NCBI GenBank assembly: GCA_910584365.1
Contig: CAJUAF010000009.1
Coordinates: forward strand, 72,386 to 136,385
DNA from: an uncultured Muribaculaceae bacterium
GTDB taxonomy: Bacteria; Bacteroidota; Bacteroidia; Bacteroidales; Muribaculaceae
DNA: 64,000 bases
Direction: 5' to 3'
Both the position numbers and the translations under genes were made by a program. The first letter of the stretch is position 1. Each line of letters begins with the position of its first letter. The notes under the pieces were generated by a model that saw only the letters and a program-made list of their open reading frames with translations, searched no databases and was not told the origin of the DNA. Shown here piece by piece: positions 42,782 through 51,896 of this stretch.

Positions 42782-44656
42782 TCAGAAACGGACCTTGCAC
42801 ACCGAGCTGCCGCGGCGTTCGATTATGACGGAACCGGGAGCAGGCTTCGTCACCCGACGTCCGGTAATGTCGAAGTATTCGGCGGGGGCATCGGTGTCGG
42901 CGCAGTCGGCGGAGACATCTTCAACTCCAGACTCTATATAGTCGGGAAGCGGAGCGGCCGGAGTGGCGTCGCGTACAGGCTCGTCAGCGGGAGCGGTCAG
43001 GGCGGTATAGTCGCCGAACTGGCTCCGGAGGAAAGCGAGCTTACGCTCGAGATGGTTCAGGACGGCTTCCTTGCGGGGCTGGATGTCGGAATTGTCGGCC
43101 ACGGGCTGGCCGCCTGCGGGCGTGGGCTGGCCTTGCCAGCGGCGACGGTCGGCCTTGGCGGCCTCGGCGATATGGTCTACATAAGTCTCTATGTCGGCGG
43201 TCAGCCCGTCGTAACCGTTGGTCATGAACCACATCCAGGTCTCGGCCAGCTTATCGTTGAAACGGGCATTGACGCGCATGGAGGGAATCCATGTCGCTCC
43301 GAAGGAAGTGTTGTTGTAGAAGAATCCGTCTGTGGGGCCGTTAAAGGCGTTACCGCAATCCCAGAGGGGAGAGAAATGCCACTTCTGCCCTTCTCCGCGG
43401 TCACGGAAAAGGTAGGTGGAACCGTGGTATGCCTCTACGTGGGAGATGATTTCCTCAACGATGTAATAGCGGACGGCATCGTCGAGGTCGAGGTAACTCC
43501 AGGTATCGTCGGAATTCGCTCCGACAGCATTGTTCATGGCTGTGAACTGATCGGTGACGAATCGTTTCTGAATATCGGAATATTCCTCAGGAGTGTCCCA
43601 GGTCACACGGAGCATATCAACCACGGGAGGATTCACCCCGGGGGCCACTTTCTCTGCCATACGGATCTGGTTGTCACCGTCGTAATTGTCGAGTTCGACA
43701 AGGTAACCGCCCGACGCGAGCGCCGGATCGGTGGCGTTGTCGTCAAGTTCGGCGATGTTGATGCGGTCCTTCTCGATGCGTATCGACTCAGTCAGGAAAT
43801 AGAGTCCGCGGTAATCCCCGTTGATAACGACTTCGACAGGCTGCTGACCGGGAGTCCAGGGAAGCCCGATACGGCGTCCGAGGTTGAAACCGGTGAAGTT
43901 GCGCAGATAGCCGTAATTGTCATCGGCATGGGCCAGAATGGCGAAGTGTTTGCTCTTGGTCAGACCCAGCATCTTCTCTTTGGAGCCGAGTTTGAGTTTG
44001 AAAGGTTTCTTGGAGAAGCCGATGCGGGTCCAGTTGCCGCGGGCTTTGATTTCAAGGGGCAGAGGAGCCTCGGCGGAACCGATAGACTTGGCGCCCTCGG
44101 CCTCCATCCACTGGCATCCGTTGAGGTCAAGCCAATATTCGGCGTTGCTGAAATAGTTTTTATGGTCGAGGTCCTTGCTGATTATCTCGTTGTCGAGAAC
44201 GGTTTTCGTCTCGTCGGTATAGACATTGATATAGAGAACGGGGAGAGTGCCCGAGATTCCTGTGACAGGGGGTTGTCCGCCTACGGTAACCGTCATACGG
44301 GAATTACCATCGGGATTGTTGGTGAAACTGAAGGTGACATCTTCGAGAGGCTGCGGACAGTTGAAGTTCAGACCCTCGCGTTGAAGGGTAAGGGAAGTGG
44401 AAGAACTGATTGTCTGCTCCGCGGGGGAAGCTGCGCCGTAATCCACAGTCACCCAGTCCTCGGTGGCAATTTTAAATTCACCTTGGATATGATCCACATG
44501 GAGGGTATATACCCCGTTTTCAAGATTGAATCTGAAAGTTTCGTTGACGGACCATCCGCCTGACACATCTCCGCGCAGGTAAATCGCGGGGTCTTCCGCG
44601 GCGGCGGAGGCAGCCGTCATCAACACGGAGATGAACGGCAGTAAAAGTTTTTTCAT
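42782..44656 (-). CDS. Secreted CotH-kinase-domain protein with T9SS-like tail
   Basis: This 624-residue protein has a signal peptide (MKKLLLPFISVLMTAASAAA) and an N-terminal beta-sandwich region (about 22-140). The CotH kinase domain (about 150-490) shows IKARGNWTRIGFSKKPFKL, HADDNYGYLRNFTGFNLG, VINGDYRGLYFLTESIRI and FSPLWDCGNAFNG, with the Asp and Glu expected for an atypical kinase. A C-terminal tail (about 580-624; EYFDITGRRV, IIERRGS) resembles a T9SS sorting signal. CotH is a protein kinase acting on spore coat proteins in Bacillus; the target of exported Bacteroidetes forms is unknown. It is followed by a terminator, so it is a single-gene unit. Confidence 0.88.
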   Translation of the reverse strand: MKKLLLPFISVLMTAASAAAEDPAIYLRGDVSGGWSVNETFRFNLENGVYTLHVDHIQGEFKIATEDWVTVDYGAASPAEQTISSSTSLTLQREGLNFNCPQPLEDVTFSFTNNPDGNSRMTVTVGGQPPVTGISGTLPVLYINVYTDETKTVLDNEIISKDLDHKNYFSNAEYWLDLNGCQWMEAEGAKSIGSAEAPLPLEIKARGNWTRIGFSKKPFKLKLGSKEKMLGLTKSKHFAILAHADDNYGYLRNFTGFNLGRRIGLPWTPGQQPVEVVINGDYRGLYFLTESIRIEKDRINIAELDDNATDPALASGGYLVELDNYDGDNQIRMAEKVAPGVNPPVVDMLRVTWDTPEEYSDIQKRFVTDQFTAMNNAVGANSDDTWSYLDLDDAVRYYIVEEIISHVEAYHGSTYLFRDRGEGQKWHFSPLWDCGNAFNGPTDGFFYNNTSFGATWIPSMRVNARFNDKLAETWMWFMTNGYDGLTADIETYVDHIAEAAKADRRRWQGQPTPAGGQPVADNSDIQPRKEAVLNHLERKLAFLRSQFGDYTALTAPADEPVRDATPAAPLPDYIESGVEDVSADCADTDAPAEYFDITGRRVTKPAPGSVIIERRGSSVCKVRF

Positions 44657-44687
44657 TGGTAACTGAATGTTTTTAATGGTAGAATCA

Positions 44688-44695
44688 CAAATATA
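44688..44695 (-). promoter_or_regulatory. -7 box upstream of the CotH gene
   Basis: TATATTTG on the minus strand fits TAnnTTTG and lies 32 bp before the start codon. No -33 element is well placed. Confidence 0.4.
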
Positions 44696-44756
44696 TTCAC
44701 ACGTAATGTAAATTCATTATACTGCTCTCCCCGGATAAGATTGTCAGGGGAGAAAC

Positions 44757-45896
44757 TTATCCGGTAGTATAACGGTTTATTATGCCGGAAATTGTGCGGG
44801 CGTCCTCCACAGAGGTGCAGCGGGTGACCGGAAGACTTACGCAGGTGTCGGCCAGGCGCTCTGTAACCGTCAGAGGACGCGGGGAGACGATTCTTCCGGA
44901 GCCGAGGTAGCAGGGCTGGAGATGGGGAGGAACGGCGTAATGGCTGTCCCACCCTACTCCGTTCTTTTCGAGCCACGCCGTAAAAGCGGCCCGGTCGGCG
45001 GTATGAACCACAAACTGATGCCACACCATTTCGCCGGCATCCCCAGGCAGCAAGGGAAGCATCACAGCTGGGTTGGAAATTTCCCGGATATAGGTCTCGG
45101 CAATTGCCCGGCGATAGCTGTTCTCGCGGTCGATCCAGGGAAGTTTGACATTGAGGACCGCCGCCTGAACCGGGTCGAGACGACAGTTGAACCCTTCGGC
45201 GATATTATGGTAACGTCGGTCGGAACCGTAATTGGCCAGAGCGCGGACCATCCGGGCCAGGTCGGCGTCATTTGTAGTGACGGCCCCGGCATCCCCCAGG
45301 GCGCCAATATTCTTTGTGGGATAAAAACTGAAGCCGGCCGCGTCGCCGAGATTGCCGGTCATTACGCGCCCCCGGTCCGGGGTCATTGTCGAAGCGCCGA
45401 TGGCCTGGGCGTTGTCCTCGATAATCCTGAGGGAGTTGCGGCGGGCAAACTCCTCGAGCGCCCCGCTGAAACATACGCGCCCGTAGAGATGCACCGGCAT
45501 GACCGCACAGGTTTTTGGAGAAAGGTATTCTTCCAGGCGGTCAAGATCGAGATTTGAGGTGGCGGCCGAGGGCTCGGCAAGTACGGGTACGAGTCCGGCG
45601 TCGGAAATCGCCAGCACCGAGGCGATGTAGGTATTGGCGGGAACAATTACCTCTCCTCCCGGAGGGAAGACACCCATGGCGACGTATGCCCGCAGAATCA
45701 GCCGAAGGGCGTCAAGACCATTGCTGACGCCGACAGCGAAGCGGGCGCCGGTTAGCCGGGCAAGATTTTCCTCGAACTCGTCGATTTCAGGTCCTCCGAC
45801 GTAACGGCCCGAGGCAATGACCCCCGCCACCCTCTTCTGGATTTCCTCCATGAAGGGGGCGTTGACGGTGGCAAGTTCAAGGAAAGGGAAGGTCAT
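44757..45896 (-). CDS. DegT/DnrJ/EryC1-family sugar aminotransferase
   Basis: This 379-residue PLP enzyme transfers an amino group to a keto-sugar nucleotide. It has GVSNGLDALRLILRAY, PANTYIASVLAISDAGLVPV, EDNAQAIGAS, and the cofactor lysine in GFSFYPTKNIGALGDAGAV. That last form is typical of dTDP-3-keto-6-deoxyhexose aminotransferases such as FdtB, QdtB and DesV. It follows rmlA and rmlB, which make the dTDP-4-keto-6-deoxyglucose precursor. The 3,4-ketoisomerase (FdtA/QdtA) that would normally be needed is not adjacent. The ATG at 45896 is chosen; a longer frame would extend into rmlA without similarity. Confidence 0.88.
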   Translation of the reverse strand: MTFPFLELATVNAPFMEEIQKRVAGVIASGRYVGGPEIDEFEENLARLTGARFAVGVSNGLDALRLILRAYVAMGVFPPGGEVIVPANTYIASVLAISDAGLVPVLAEPSAATSNLDLDRLEEYLSPKTCAVMPVHLYGRVCFSGALEEFARRNSLRIIEDNAQAIGASTMTPDRGRVMTGNLGDAAGFSFYPTKNIGALGDAGAVTTNDADLARMVRALANYGSDRRYHNIAEGFNCRLDPVQAAVLNVKLPWIDRENSYRRAIAETYIREISNPAVMLPLLPGDAGEMVWHQFVVHTADRAAFTAWLEKNGVGWDSHYAVPPHLQPCYLGSGRIVSPRPLTVTERLADTCVSLPVTRCTSVEDARTISGIINRYTTG

Positions 45897-45913
45897 AGGG
45901 GGGTGGAACGTAA

Positions 45914-46795
45914 TCAGTCTGTGGCGTTGGCCAGTTTCATGAGATACTGACCGTAGTCGGTGTTGAGCATACGGTTGGCGAGCCGGCGCAGGGCCGGGGC
46001 ATCGATGAAGCCCTGGCGGTAGGCCACCTCCTCGAGAGCGGCCACGTAGAAGCCCTGGCGTTTCTGGATAGCCTGGATGAAGTTGGAGGCTTCCATCAGG
46101 GAGTCGACCGTGCCGGTGTCGAGCCATGCGAATCCGCGTCCGAAACATTTGACGTTGAGCTTTCCGCGGGTGAGGTATTCTTCGTTGACGGAAGTAATCT
46201 CCAGCTCTCCGCGGGGGGAGGGCTTGACGGCGGCAGCCACGTCTACGACATTGGAAGGATAGAAATAAAGGCCTACGACGGCTTTGTCGCTCTCGGGCTG
46301 ACGGGGCTTCTCCACAATCTTGGTGGCGCGTCCGTCAGGTCCGATGGTCACAACGCCGTAACGCTGCGGATCGCTTACGGGATAGGCGAATACCGTAGCT
46401 TCTCCGCGCTCCTCGGCAGTCTTCAGGGCATCGCGCAGCATGGCCGTGAATCCCTGGCCATAGAAGATATTGTCCCCCAGGACAAGACAGGCGCTGTCGC
46501 CGGCAAGGAATTCCCGGCCTATGATAAAAGCCTGCGCCAGTCCGTCGGGACTCGGCTGCTCGGCGTAGGAGAACTTCACTCCGAGTTCCTCGCCGGTTCC
46601 CAGCAGACGCCGGAAGGCAGGAAGGTCGGCCGGGGTGGAGATGATTAGGATTTCGCGGATTCCGGCCAGCATCAGCACCGAGATCGGATAATAGATCATC
46701 GGCTTGTCGCAGACCGGGATAAGCTGCTTGGAAATCGCGCGAGTAATGGGATGGAGACGGGTACCGGATCCTCCGGCCAATACTATACCTTTCAT
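45914..46795 (-). CDS. rmlA: Glucose-1-phosphate thymidylyltransferase
   Basis: This 293-residue nucleotidyltransferase joins glucose-1-phosphate and dTTP to make dTDP-glucose, the first step of dTDP-deoxysugar synthesis. The N-terminal signature is KGIVLAGGSGTRLHPIT, followed by KPMIYYPISVLMLAGI, YAEQPSPDGLAQAFI and VEKPRQPESDKAVVGLYFY. Length is normal. It is in the order rmlB-rmlA-aminotransferase, with 2 bp from the rmlB stop and 17 bp to the aminotransferase start, so one transcript is likely. Confidence 0.97.
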   Translation of the reverse strand: MKGIVLAGGSGTRLHPITRAISKQLIPVCDKPMIYYPISVLMLAGIREILIISTPADLPAFRRLLGTGEELGVKFSYAEQPSPDGLAQAFIIGREFLAGDSACLVLGDNIFYGQGFTAMLRDALKTAEERGEATVFAYPVSDPQRYGVVTIGPDGRATKIVEKPRQPESDKAVVGLYFYPSNVVDVAAAVKPSPRGELEITSVNEEYLTRGKLNVKCFGRGFAWLDTGTVDSLMEASNFIQAIQKRQGFYVAALEEVAYRQGFIDAPALRRLANRMLNTDYGQYLMKLANATD

Positions 46796-46797
46796 AA

Positions 46798-47997
46798 TCA
46801 GCGGTTACCGTAAAGCTGTTCGTAAAATTTCTGATATTCTCCGGAGGATACGGACTCGATCCAGTCATGGTTGTCGAGATTCCATTTCACCGTCTTGCGG
46901 ATTCCCTCCCTGAAGGAAGTCTCGGGGAACCAGCCCAGTTCGGTGGCGATCTTCTCGGGATCGATGGCGTAGCGCATATCGTGGCCGGGACGGTCGGAGA
47001 CATAGCTGATAAGATTCTCGCCTATTTCTTCAACAGGGATGGAAAGCTGGGAACGGTACTGGGGGTTCTCCTCCATGAGTTCGCGGACAATGGAGATTAT
47101 CTGTTTGACGATGGAGATGTTCTGCTCCTCGTTGAATCCGCCGATGTTGTAGACCTCGCCGATGCGGCCGTTGCGCAGGACAAGGTCGATTGCCTTGCAG
47201 TGGTCTTCGACATAAAGCCAGTCGCGCACGTTGTCTCCTTTGCCGTAGACGGGAAGTTTCTTTCCTTCAAGGATATTCTTGATAACCAGGGGTATGAGCT
47301 TTTCGGGGAAATGATAGGGACCGTAATTGTTGCTGCAGCGGGTGATGGTGACGGGCATCCCGTAGGTCTCATGATAGGCCATGACAAGCATATCAGCCGA
47401 TGTCTTGGAGACGGAATAGGGGGAGCGGGGCGACAAGGGGGTCTGCTCGGTGAAGAATCCTTCGCCGAAAGTCTGGAGATTGTCGCGGCCTACAACCACG
47501 CGGGCCACAGCGTCAGTCAGATGAAGCGGCTTTGCGTCCCCGGGGTCGCGGGGCAGTGAGCCGTAAACTTCATCCGTTGAAATCTGGAGGTATTTTTTCC
47601 CTTCGCGGTAGCGGGGAGCCTCACCCGGGCCGGAAGGAAGCTGCCAGGCCTCCCGGGCGGCGTCGAGCATATTCTGCGTACCGAGGATATTGGTCTCCAG
47701 GAACAGGCGGGGATTGGAAATAGAGCGGTCGACATGGCTTTCGGCGGCAAAATTCACCACGAAATCAGGGTCGAACTCTTTCATGAGCTTCCGTACAAGG
47801 TCACGGTCGCCTATATCCCCTTTGACGAAGGTCACATTGGGGAGTTCAATTTCTTCTTTGATTGTCAGCAGATTGCCGGCGTATGTAAGTGCGTCAAGGA
47901 CAAGGATTTCAACCTCCTTGCCATGTTTTTTCAACAAGTATTTGACAAAGTTGGAGCCGATAAAGCCGGCGCCACCGGTAACGAGGTATTTTTTCAT
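46798..47997 (-). CDS. rmlB: dTDP-glucose 4,6-dehydratase
   Basis: This 399-residue short-chain dehydrogenase makes dTDP-4-keto-6-deoxyglucose. The NAD loop is YLVTGGAGFIGSNFVKYLL, followed by NFAAESHVDRSI, the catalytic ISTDEVYGSL, and YSVSKTSADMLVMAY (YxxxK). The ATG at 47997 is preferred over a TTG at 48006. It is somewhat longer than the usual 350 residues because of an insertion near 125-175 that is common in Bacteroidales homologues. A -7 box (TAACTTTG, minus strand, 48026-48033) is just upstream. It is the first gene of the dTDP-sugar operon. Confidence 0.96.
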   Translation of the reverse strand: MKKYLVTGGAGFIGSNFVKYLLKKHGKEVEILVLDALTYAGNLLTIKEEIELPNVTFVKGDIGDRDLVRKLMKEFDPDFVVNFAAESHVDRSISNPRLFLETNILGTQNMLDAAREAWQLPSGPGEAPRYREGKKYLQISTDEVYGSLPRDPGDAKPLHLTDAVARVVVGRDNLQTFGEGFFTEQTPLSPRSPYSVSKTSADMLVMAYHETYGMPVTITRCSNNYGPYHFPEKLIPLVIKNILEGKKLPVYGKGDNVRDWLYVEDHCKAIDLVLRNGRIGEVYNIGGFNEEQNISIVKQIISIVRELMEENPQYRSQLSIPVEEIGENLISYVSDRPGHDMRYAIDPEKIATELGWFPETSFREGIRKTVKWNLDNHDWIESVSSGEYQKFYEQLYGNR

Positions 47998-48025
47998 TTC
48001 CTCCAAAAATTAGAATTTTACCCCA

Positions 48026-48033
48026 CAAAGTTA
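48026..48033 (-). promoter_or_regulatory. -7 box of the rmlB operon
   Basis: TAACTTTG on the minus strand, 29 bp before the rmlB start. The expected -33 position does not carry a clean TTG. Confidence 0.45.
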
Positions 48034-48198
48034 CGCATTTTTCGCGACATAGCCCAGTTTTCCCTCAGGAAAACGCACATATTCAGCCGCAGAGGACGAC
48101 AACCCGTGTGGCCATTATGACGCTCTTATACACGGCGCGCCTCCGGAACATCAGACGGGAAAGGCCTGAGATTCCGGAGGCGCTGCGGAGTAAGGGTT

Positions 48199-48219
48199 CC
48201 GCCGGAGAGGCTCCGGCGG
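48199..48219 (-). other. GC-rich hairpin downstream of glmS
   Basis: A perfect 9-bp stem, CCGCCGGAG (48199-48207) with CTCCGGCGG (48211-48219), has a 3-nt loop and lies 23 bp past the glmS stop. No U-tract follows, so it may be a weak terminator or an mRNA 3' end stabiliser. Confidence 0.45.
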
Positions 48220-48241
48220 CAAGCTCGTATGGGGGATATTA

Positions 48242-50086
48242 TTACTCTACGGTCACGGACTTGGCGAGGTTACGGGGCATATCGACGTTGCACCCCTTCT
48301 TGACAGCGATATGGTATGCGAGAAGCTGGAGGGGGATGGAGACGATAATCGGGGAGACTGCCTCCGGGACTTCGGGTATCTCGATGATGTGGTCGGCGAT
48401 TTCCGCGATGGTGGTGTCCCCTTTGGTTACAACGGCGATGACGGCACCTCCGCGGGCCTTGACCTGCTGGATGTTGGAGATGATTTTCTCATGGAGATCA
48501 TCGTTGGGGGCGATGAAGACCGTGGGGAGTTCCCGGTCTATGAGCGCGATGGGTCCGTGCTTCATCTCGGCGGCGGGGTAGCCTTCGGCATGGATATAAC
48601 TGATTTCCTTGAGCTTGAGGGCGCCTTCGAGAGCCGAGGGGAAGTTATAGCCGCGTCCCAGGTAGAGGAAATTGTGGGCGTAGGTGAAAATCCCGGAAAG
48701 ATGCTCGATTTTATCGTTGAGTTTCAGGGTTTTCTTGATGAGTTCGGGGAGATTGCGGAGCGCCTCCACGGTTTTGGCCACATCTTCCTCGCGGATTGTA
48801 TGGCGGAGCTGGCCGATAGCGAGGGCGAGCATGGTCAGCACGGTCACCTGGCCGGTGAAAGCCTTCGTGGAAGCCACACCGATTTCGGGACCGACATGGA
48901 TATATGTCCCCGAGTCGGTGGCGCGGGCTATCGAGGAGCCGACAACGTTGCAGACGCCGTAGACAAACGCGCCCCTTTTTCGGGCAATCTGGATGGCGGC
49001 GAGAGTGTCGGCCGTTTCTCCTGACTGGGAGATGGCGATGACGATGTCCTCGGGCGTTACAATCGGGTTACTGTAACGGAACTCGCTGGCGTATGCCACC
49101 TCTACTGGGATGCGGGCAGCCTCTTCGATCAGGCGCTTGCCGATGAGACCGGCGTGCCAGGAGGTACCGCAGGCCACGATGATGATGCGCCTGGCGGCGA
49201 GGAATTTGTCGGCGTGTTCGATGACGCCGGAAAGGGTTACGGCTGAACCTGTGTTGCCGATGCGGCCGCGTACACAGTCGCGAATCGTGCGGGGCTGCTC
49301 GAAAATCTCCTTGAGCATGAAATGGGGGAATCCCCCTTTTTCAAGCTGGGAAACGGACAGTTTGAGCGTCTGGATGTCGATTTTCGCCGATTCGTTGTCG
49401 GTGGTGATGATTTTCAGGGGTTCGCCCCGGCGGATGATGGCAATTTCGTCATCGTTGAGATAGACTACTTTGTCAGTGTACTCGATAATGGGGGTGGCGT
49501 CGGAGGCCAGGAAGGTCTCCCCGTTGCCGATACCGATCACAAGGGGGGAACTCTTGCGGGCGCCGATAATCGTGTCGGGATCTTCGGTGTCGATTACGGC
49601 AATGGCATAGGCGCCGACAACCTCCTTGAGGGCCTCGCGGACGGCCTCGACCAGAGAGCAGTCGTTGGTCTCCTTGATATATTCGATGAGCTTTACAAGC
49701 ACCTCGGTGTCGGTCTCGCTCTGGAAGGTGCATCCCTGGAGTTCAAGCGCTTCCTTAAGGACGCCGTAATTCTCTATCGTACCGTTGTGGACCAGGGCGA
49801 TACGGCCCGAGCGGCTGATATGGGGATGGGCGTTTACGTCGTTGGGCTCTCCGTGGGTTGCCCAGCGGGTATGGGCGATGCCGACGCATCCCTCGATGTC
49901 TTTCGACTGGCAGAAGCGTTCGAGGTCGTCGACCTTTCCGCGGGTTTTATAGACATTGAGGTCTCCTTTGCCGTTGACCATAGCGACACCGGCGCTGTCA
50001 TAACCGCGGTATTCCAGGCGGTGGAGTCCTTTGATAAGAATCTCGTATGCGGGATTATCACCAATATACCCTACTATTCCACACAT
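48242..50086 (-). CDS. glmS: Glutamine-fructose-6-phosphate aminotransferase (isomerising)
   Basis: This 614-residue enzyme makes glucosamine-6-phosphate, the entry to peptidoglycan and lipopolysaccharide amino sugars. The N-terminal glutaminase domain starts MCGIVGYIGDN, with the nucleophile Cys2. Two SIS sugar-isomerase domains follow (about 290-430 and 455-600), with AISQSGETADTLAAI and the C-terminal LAKSVTVE. Length and motifs are normal. Its promoter at 50215-50245 gives a leader of about 120 nt. I see no glmS ribozyme there, as expected outside Firmicutes. Confidence 0.97.
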   Translation of the reverse strand: MCGIVGYIGDNPAYEILIKGLHRLEYRGYDSAGVAMVNGKGDLNVYKTRGKVDDLERFCQSKDIEGCVGIAHTRWATHGEPNDVNAHPHISRSGRIALVHNGTIENYGVLKEALELQGCTFQSETDTEVLVKLIEYIKETNDCSLVEAVREALKEVVGAYAIAVIDTEDPDTIIGARKSSPLVIGIGNGETFLASDATPIIEYTDKVVYLNDDEIAIIRRGEPLKIITTDNESAKIDIQTLKLSVSQLEKGGFPHFMLKEIFEQPRTIRDCVRGRIGNTGSAVTLSGVIEHADKFLAARRIIIVACGTSWHAGLIGKRLIEEAARIPVEVAYASEFRYSNPIVTPEDIVIAISQSGETADTLAAIQIARKRGAFVYGVCNVVGSSIARATDSGTYIHVGPEIGVASTKAFTGQVTVLTMLALAIGQLRHTIREEDVAKTVEALRNLPELIKKTLKLNDKIEHLSGIFTYAHNFLYLGRGYNFPSALEGALKLKEISYIHAEGYPAAEMKHGPIALIDRELPTVFIAPNDDLHEKIISNIQQVKARGGAVIAVVTKGDTTIAEIADHIIEIPEVPEAVSPIIVSIPLQLLAYHIAVKKGCNVDMPRNLAKSVTVE

Positions 50087-50214
50087 ATATAAAATTACGA
50101 TAAGAGGTTATTATTTCTTCTATACTAAAAATCAGAATATAAGAGGCGTGATACCAGTCAGTCGTCCGACGGTATGTCATGAAAATCGTCGGGATTTTCC
50201 TCACAAACCGACTG

Positions 50215-50245
50215 CAAAGGTACAAAAAAATCGTTATTCCGCAAA
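50215..50245 (-). promoter_or_regulatory. glmS promoter
   Basis: On the minus strand TTTG (50242-50245), a 19-bp spacer and TACCTTTG (50215-50222) match the consensus exactly. The predicted start is near 50208. Confidence 0.7.
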
Positions 50246-50284
50246 CAAAATGTCAGGAATGACTAAAGAAAAGGTTCCCGGTGA

Positions 50285-50734
50285 TTATCCGAAACGCCGG
50301 CGCCGCCGGTTGGACTTTATGGTATGGGTCACCACTCCCCAAACGGAAAACCGGTTCTCGGGCGTCACAAGTATAGGGTCGAAAGTCTCGTTGGAGGGGA
50401 TCAGCCATACGCGGTTTTTCTCCATCCGGATACGCTTGAGGGTGAAATCCCCGTCCAGGCAGCAGACACACAGATCCCCGTTCTCAGGCTCAAGCGAGCG
50501 GTCGATGACCAGGATGTCCCCGGCATCGATTCCCTCCTCTATCATCGAATCGCCCGACACGCGGCCATAAAACGTCGAGGCCGGATGAGGCACAAGCTCA
50601 TAATTCAGGTCGATGGTCTCTGTGATATAATCCTGGGCCGGGGAAGGAAAACCGGCCTGAATCCCTTCGTCGGCGTAAGGGAGCGGCAGATGGACCGTAG
50701 TGTCGGCCTGAAAGATGGTGATATCTGTTGACAT
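50285..50734 (-). CDS. umuD: UmuD-like S24 peptidase (orphan)
   Basis: This 149-residue self-cleaving protein is normally the partner of the error-prone polymerase UmuC. The cleavage site Ala-Gly is seen in IQAGFPSPAQDY, the nucleophile Ser in YGRVSGDSMIEEGI and the general-base Lys in DGDFTLKRIRM. The start at 50734 fits a promoter only about 16 bp upstream. No umuC lies next to it: glmS follows, after a 198-bp gap that contains the glmS promoter. It could act with a distant polymerase or as a small repressor, though it lacks a DNA-binding domain. Confidence 0.88.
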   Translation of the reverse strand: MSTDITIFQADTTVHLPLPYADEGIQAGFPSPAQDYITETIDLNYELVPHPASTFYGRVSGDSMIEEGIDAGDILVIDRSLEPENGDLCVCCLDGDFTLKRIRMEKNRVWLIPSNETFDPILVTPENRFSVWGVVTHTIKSNRRRRRFG

Positions 50735-50749
50735 AGCTATTGGAATATG

Positions 50750-50780
50750 CAAAGTTATATACTTTACGCGCAAATGACAA
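50750..50780 (-). promoter_or_regulatory. umuD promoter
   Basis: On the minus strand TTG (50778-50780), a 20-bp spacer and TAACTTTG (50750-50757) predict a start near 50743, leaving a leader of only about 9 nt. Confidence 0.6.
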
Positions 50781-50909
50781 GCATATGCCTGTTTTTAACC
50801 TTTTTCAAGTGTGAAGGGGTGCGTCGGTAATAAACCAAAAGGGGCCCGGGGGTGTTCTTATTGCAGATGATGATGATGTCATTCCAACTCAAAAACTCAT
50901 AACCGGAAT

Positions 50910-51839
50910 ATGGAACGTAAAATATCTGTTTCAGAACTCAGAAAAGCAGTAGACGAAGCCTATGAGGCCGTCAAATCATTGAAAGAAGGCGCAGTCGATC
51001 CACGCAACGCAGGAGCCGACAGCCGTCAGTTCGGCATCTCGGTGGCTCTTCCCGACGGGACTGTTATCAACAAAGGGGACACGGCCGTAAAAGTGCCGAT
51101 GGGTTCGATAGCCAAAGTACCTCTCTCGACGATACTGTTCACCCAGAACAACCCGATGGAACTGATCAAGAAATCAGGCCAATGTCCCTGCCACAAAGCC
51201 GTCAAGAAGCCCTGCGGCCTGAGCTTCAGCGCCCACGGAGTCCGCGCCTTCTCGGCCGTTGAACCTGTCGGCGACCCCGAATCAAAATGGAATCTGTATG
51301 AGAACCGGATGATTGACCTTATGGGCTCCGCTCCGGAACTGAACGATACCGTCCTCGAGACTCTCCGCAAGGAAGCCGCCGACACCAGACTGGCCGATAC
51401 CCTGGCCGCCGACGGTTATTATCTTTACGACGACGCATCGCTGGCCATCGATCTCTATCTGAAAGCCCTGTCGATGACGGCCTCGACCGAGCAGCTGGCC
51501 GCAATGGGCGCCACTGTGGCAGCCGACGGCGTGAATCCCGCCACCGGCAAACAGGTATTCGACGGAGCCATCACCCAGAACGTAGTGGCCCTCATGGCCG
51601 CCAAAGGTCCCCACAAGATGCGCGCACCCTGGCTGGTAGCCACCGGTCTGCCCGCCAAGTCATCGTTCGGCGGAACTATCCTGGGTATCATCCCGGGGAC
51701 AATGGCCGTAGCCGCCTACGGGGCCGAACTCAACCCCGTCGGAGTAAGCGTCAAGGCCGCCCGCGCCATCGTCGAACTCATGCAGAGGCTCGATGTCTCC
51801 ATCTTCGCCTCCGCCAACGTAAAGTTTGTGAATGACTGA
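50910..51839 (+). CDS. Divergent glutaminase-family (GlsA-like) protein
   Basis: This 309-residue protein aligns with serine-dependent glutaminases at both ends. FGISVALPDGTVINKGD and GSIAKVPLSTILF carry the S-x-x-K pair (S66, K69). Near the C-terminus are GVNPATGKQVFD, VATGLPAKSSFGGTILGIIPG, and AAYGAELNPVGVS. The middle differs: the NPFINAGA block of classical enzymes is replaced by ENRMIDLMGSA, and the conserved E-x6-N segment reads KEAADTRLAD, without the Asn. It may hydrolyse a different amide or be inactive. A strong terminator shared with rplS follows. A plain glutaminase is the alternative. Confidence 0.75.
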   Translation: MERKISVSELRKAVDEAYEAVKSLKEGAVDPRNAGADSRQFGISVALPDGTVINKGDTAVKVPMGSIAKVPLSTILFTQNNPMELIKKSGQCPCHKAVKKPCGLSFSAHGVRAFSAVEPVGDPESKWNLYENRMIDLMGSAPELNDTVLETLRKEAADTRLADTLAADGYYLYDDASLAIDLYLKALSMTASTEQLAAMGATVAADGVNPATGKQVFDGAITQNVVALMAAKGPHKMRAPWLVATGLPAKSSFGGTILGIIPGTMAVAAYGAELNPVGVSVKAARAIVELMQRLDVSIFASANVKFVND

Positions 51840-51896
51840 CCCTGCCGGACAGTCCTCTCCCTTTCAGAGGCACATATCTTAATCTAACATACGCCG

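Noticed and set aside
44657..44756. Hairpin TCTCCCC/GGGGAGA (44726-44753) as a terminator of the aminotransferase gene
   Set aside because: The arms pair, but no U-tract follows and the stem partly lies in the end of the transcript; too weak to list.
50087..50214. glmS ribozyme in the glmS leader
   Set aside because: The leader is short, lacks the expected pairing elements, and this ribozyme is a feature of other phyla.
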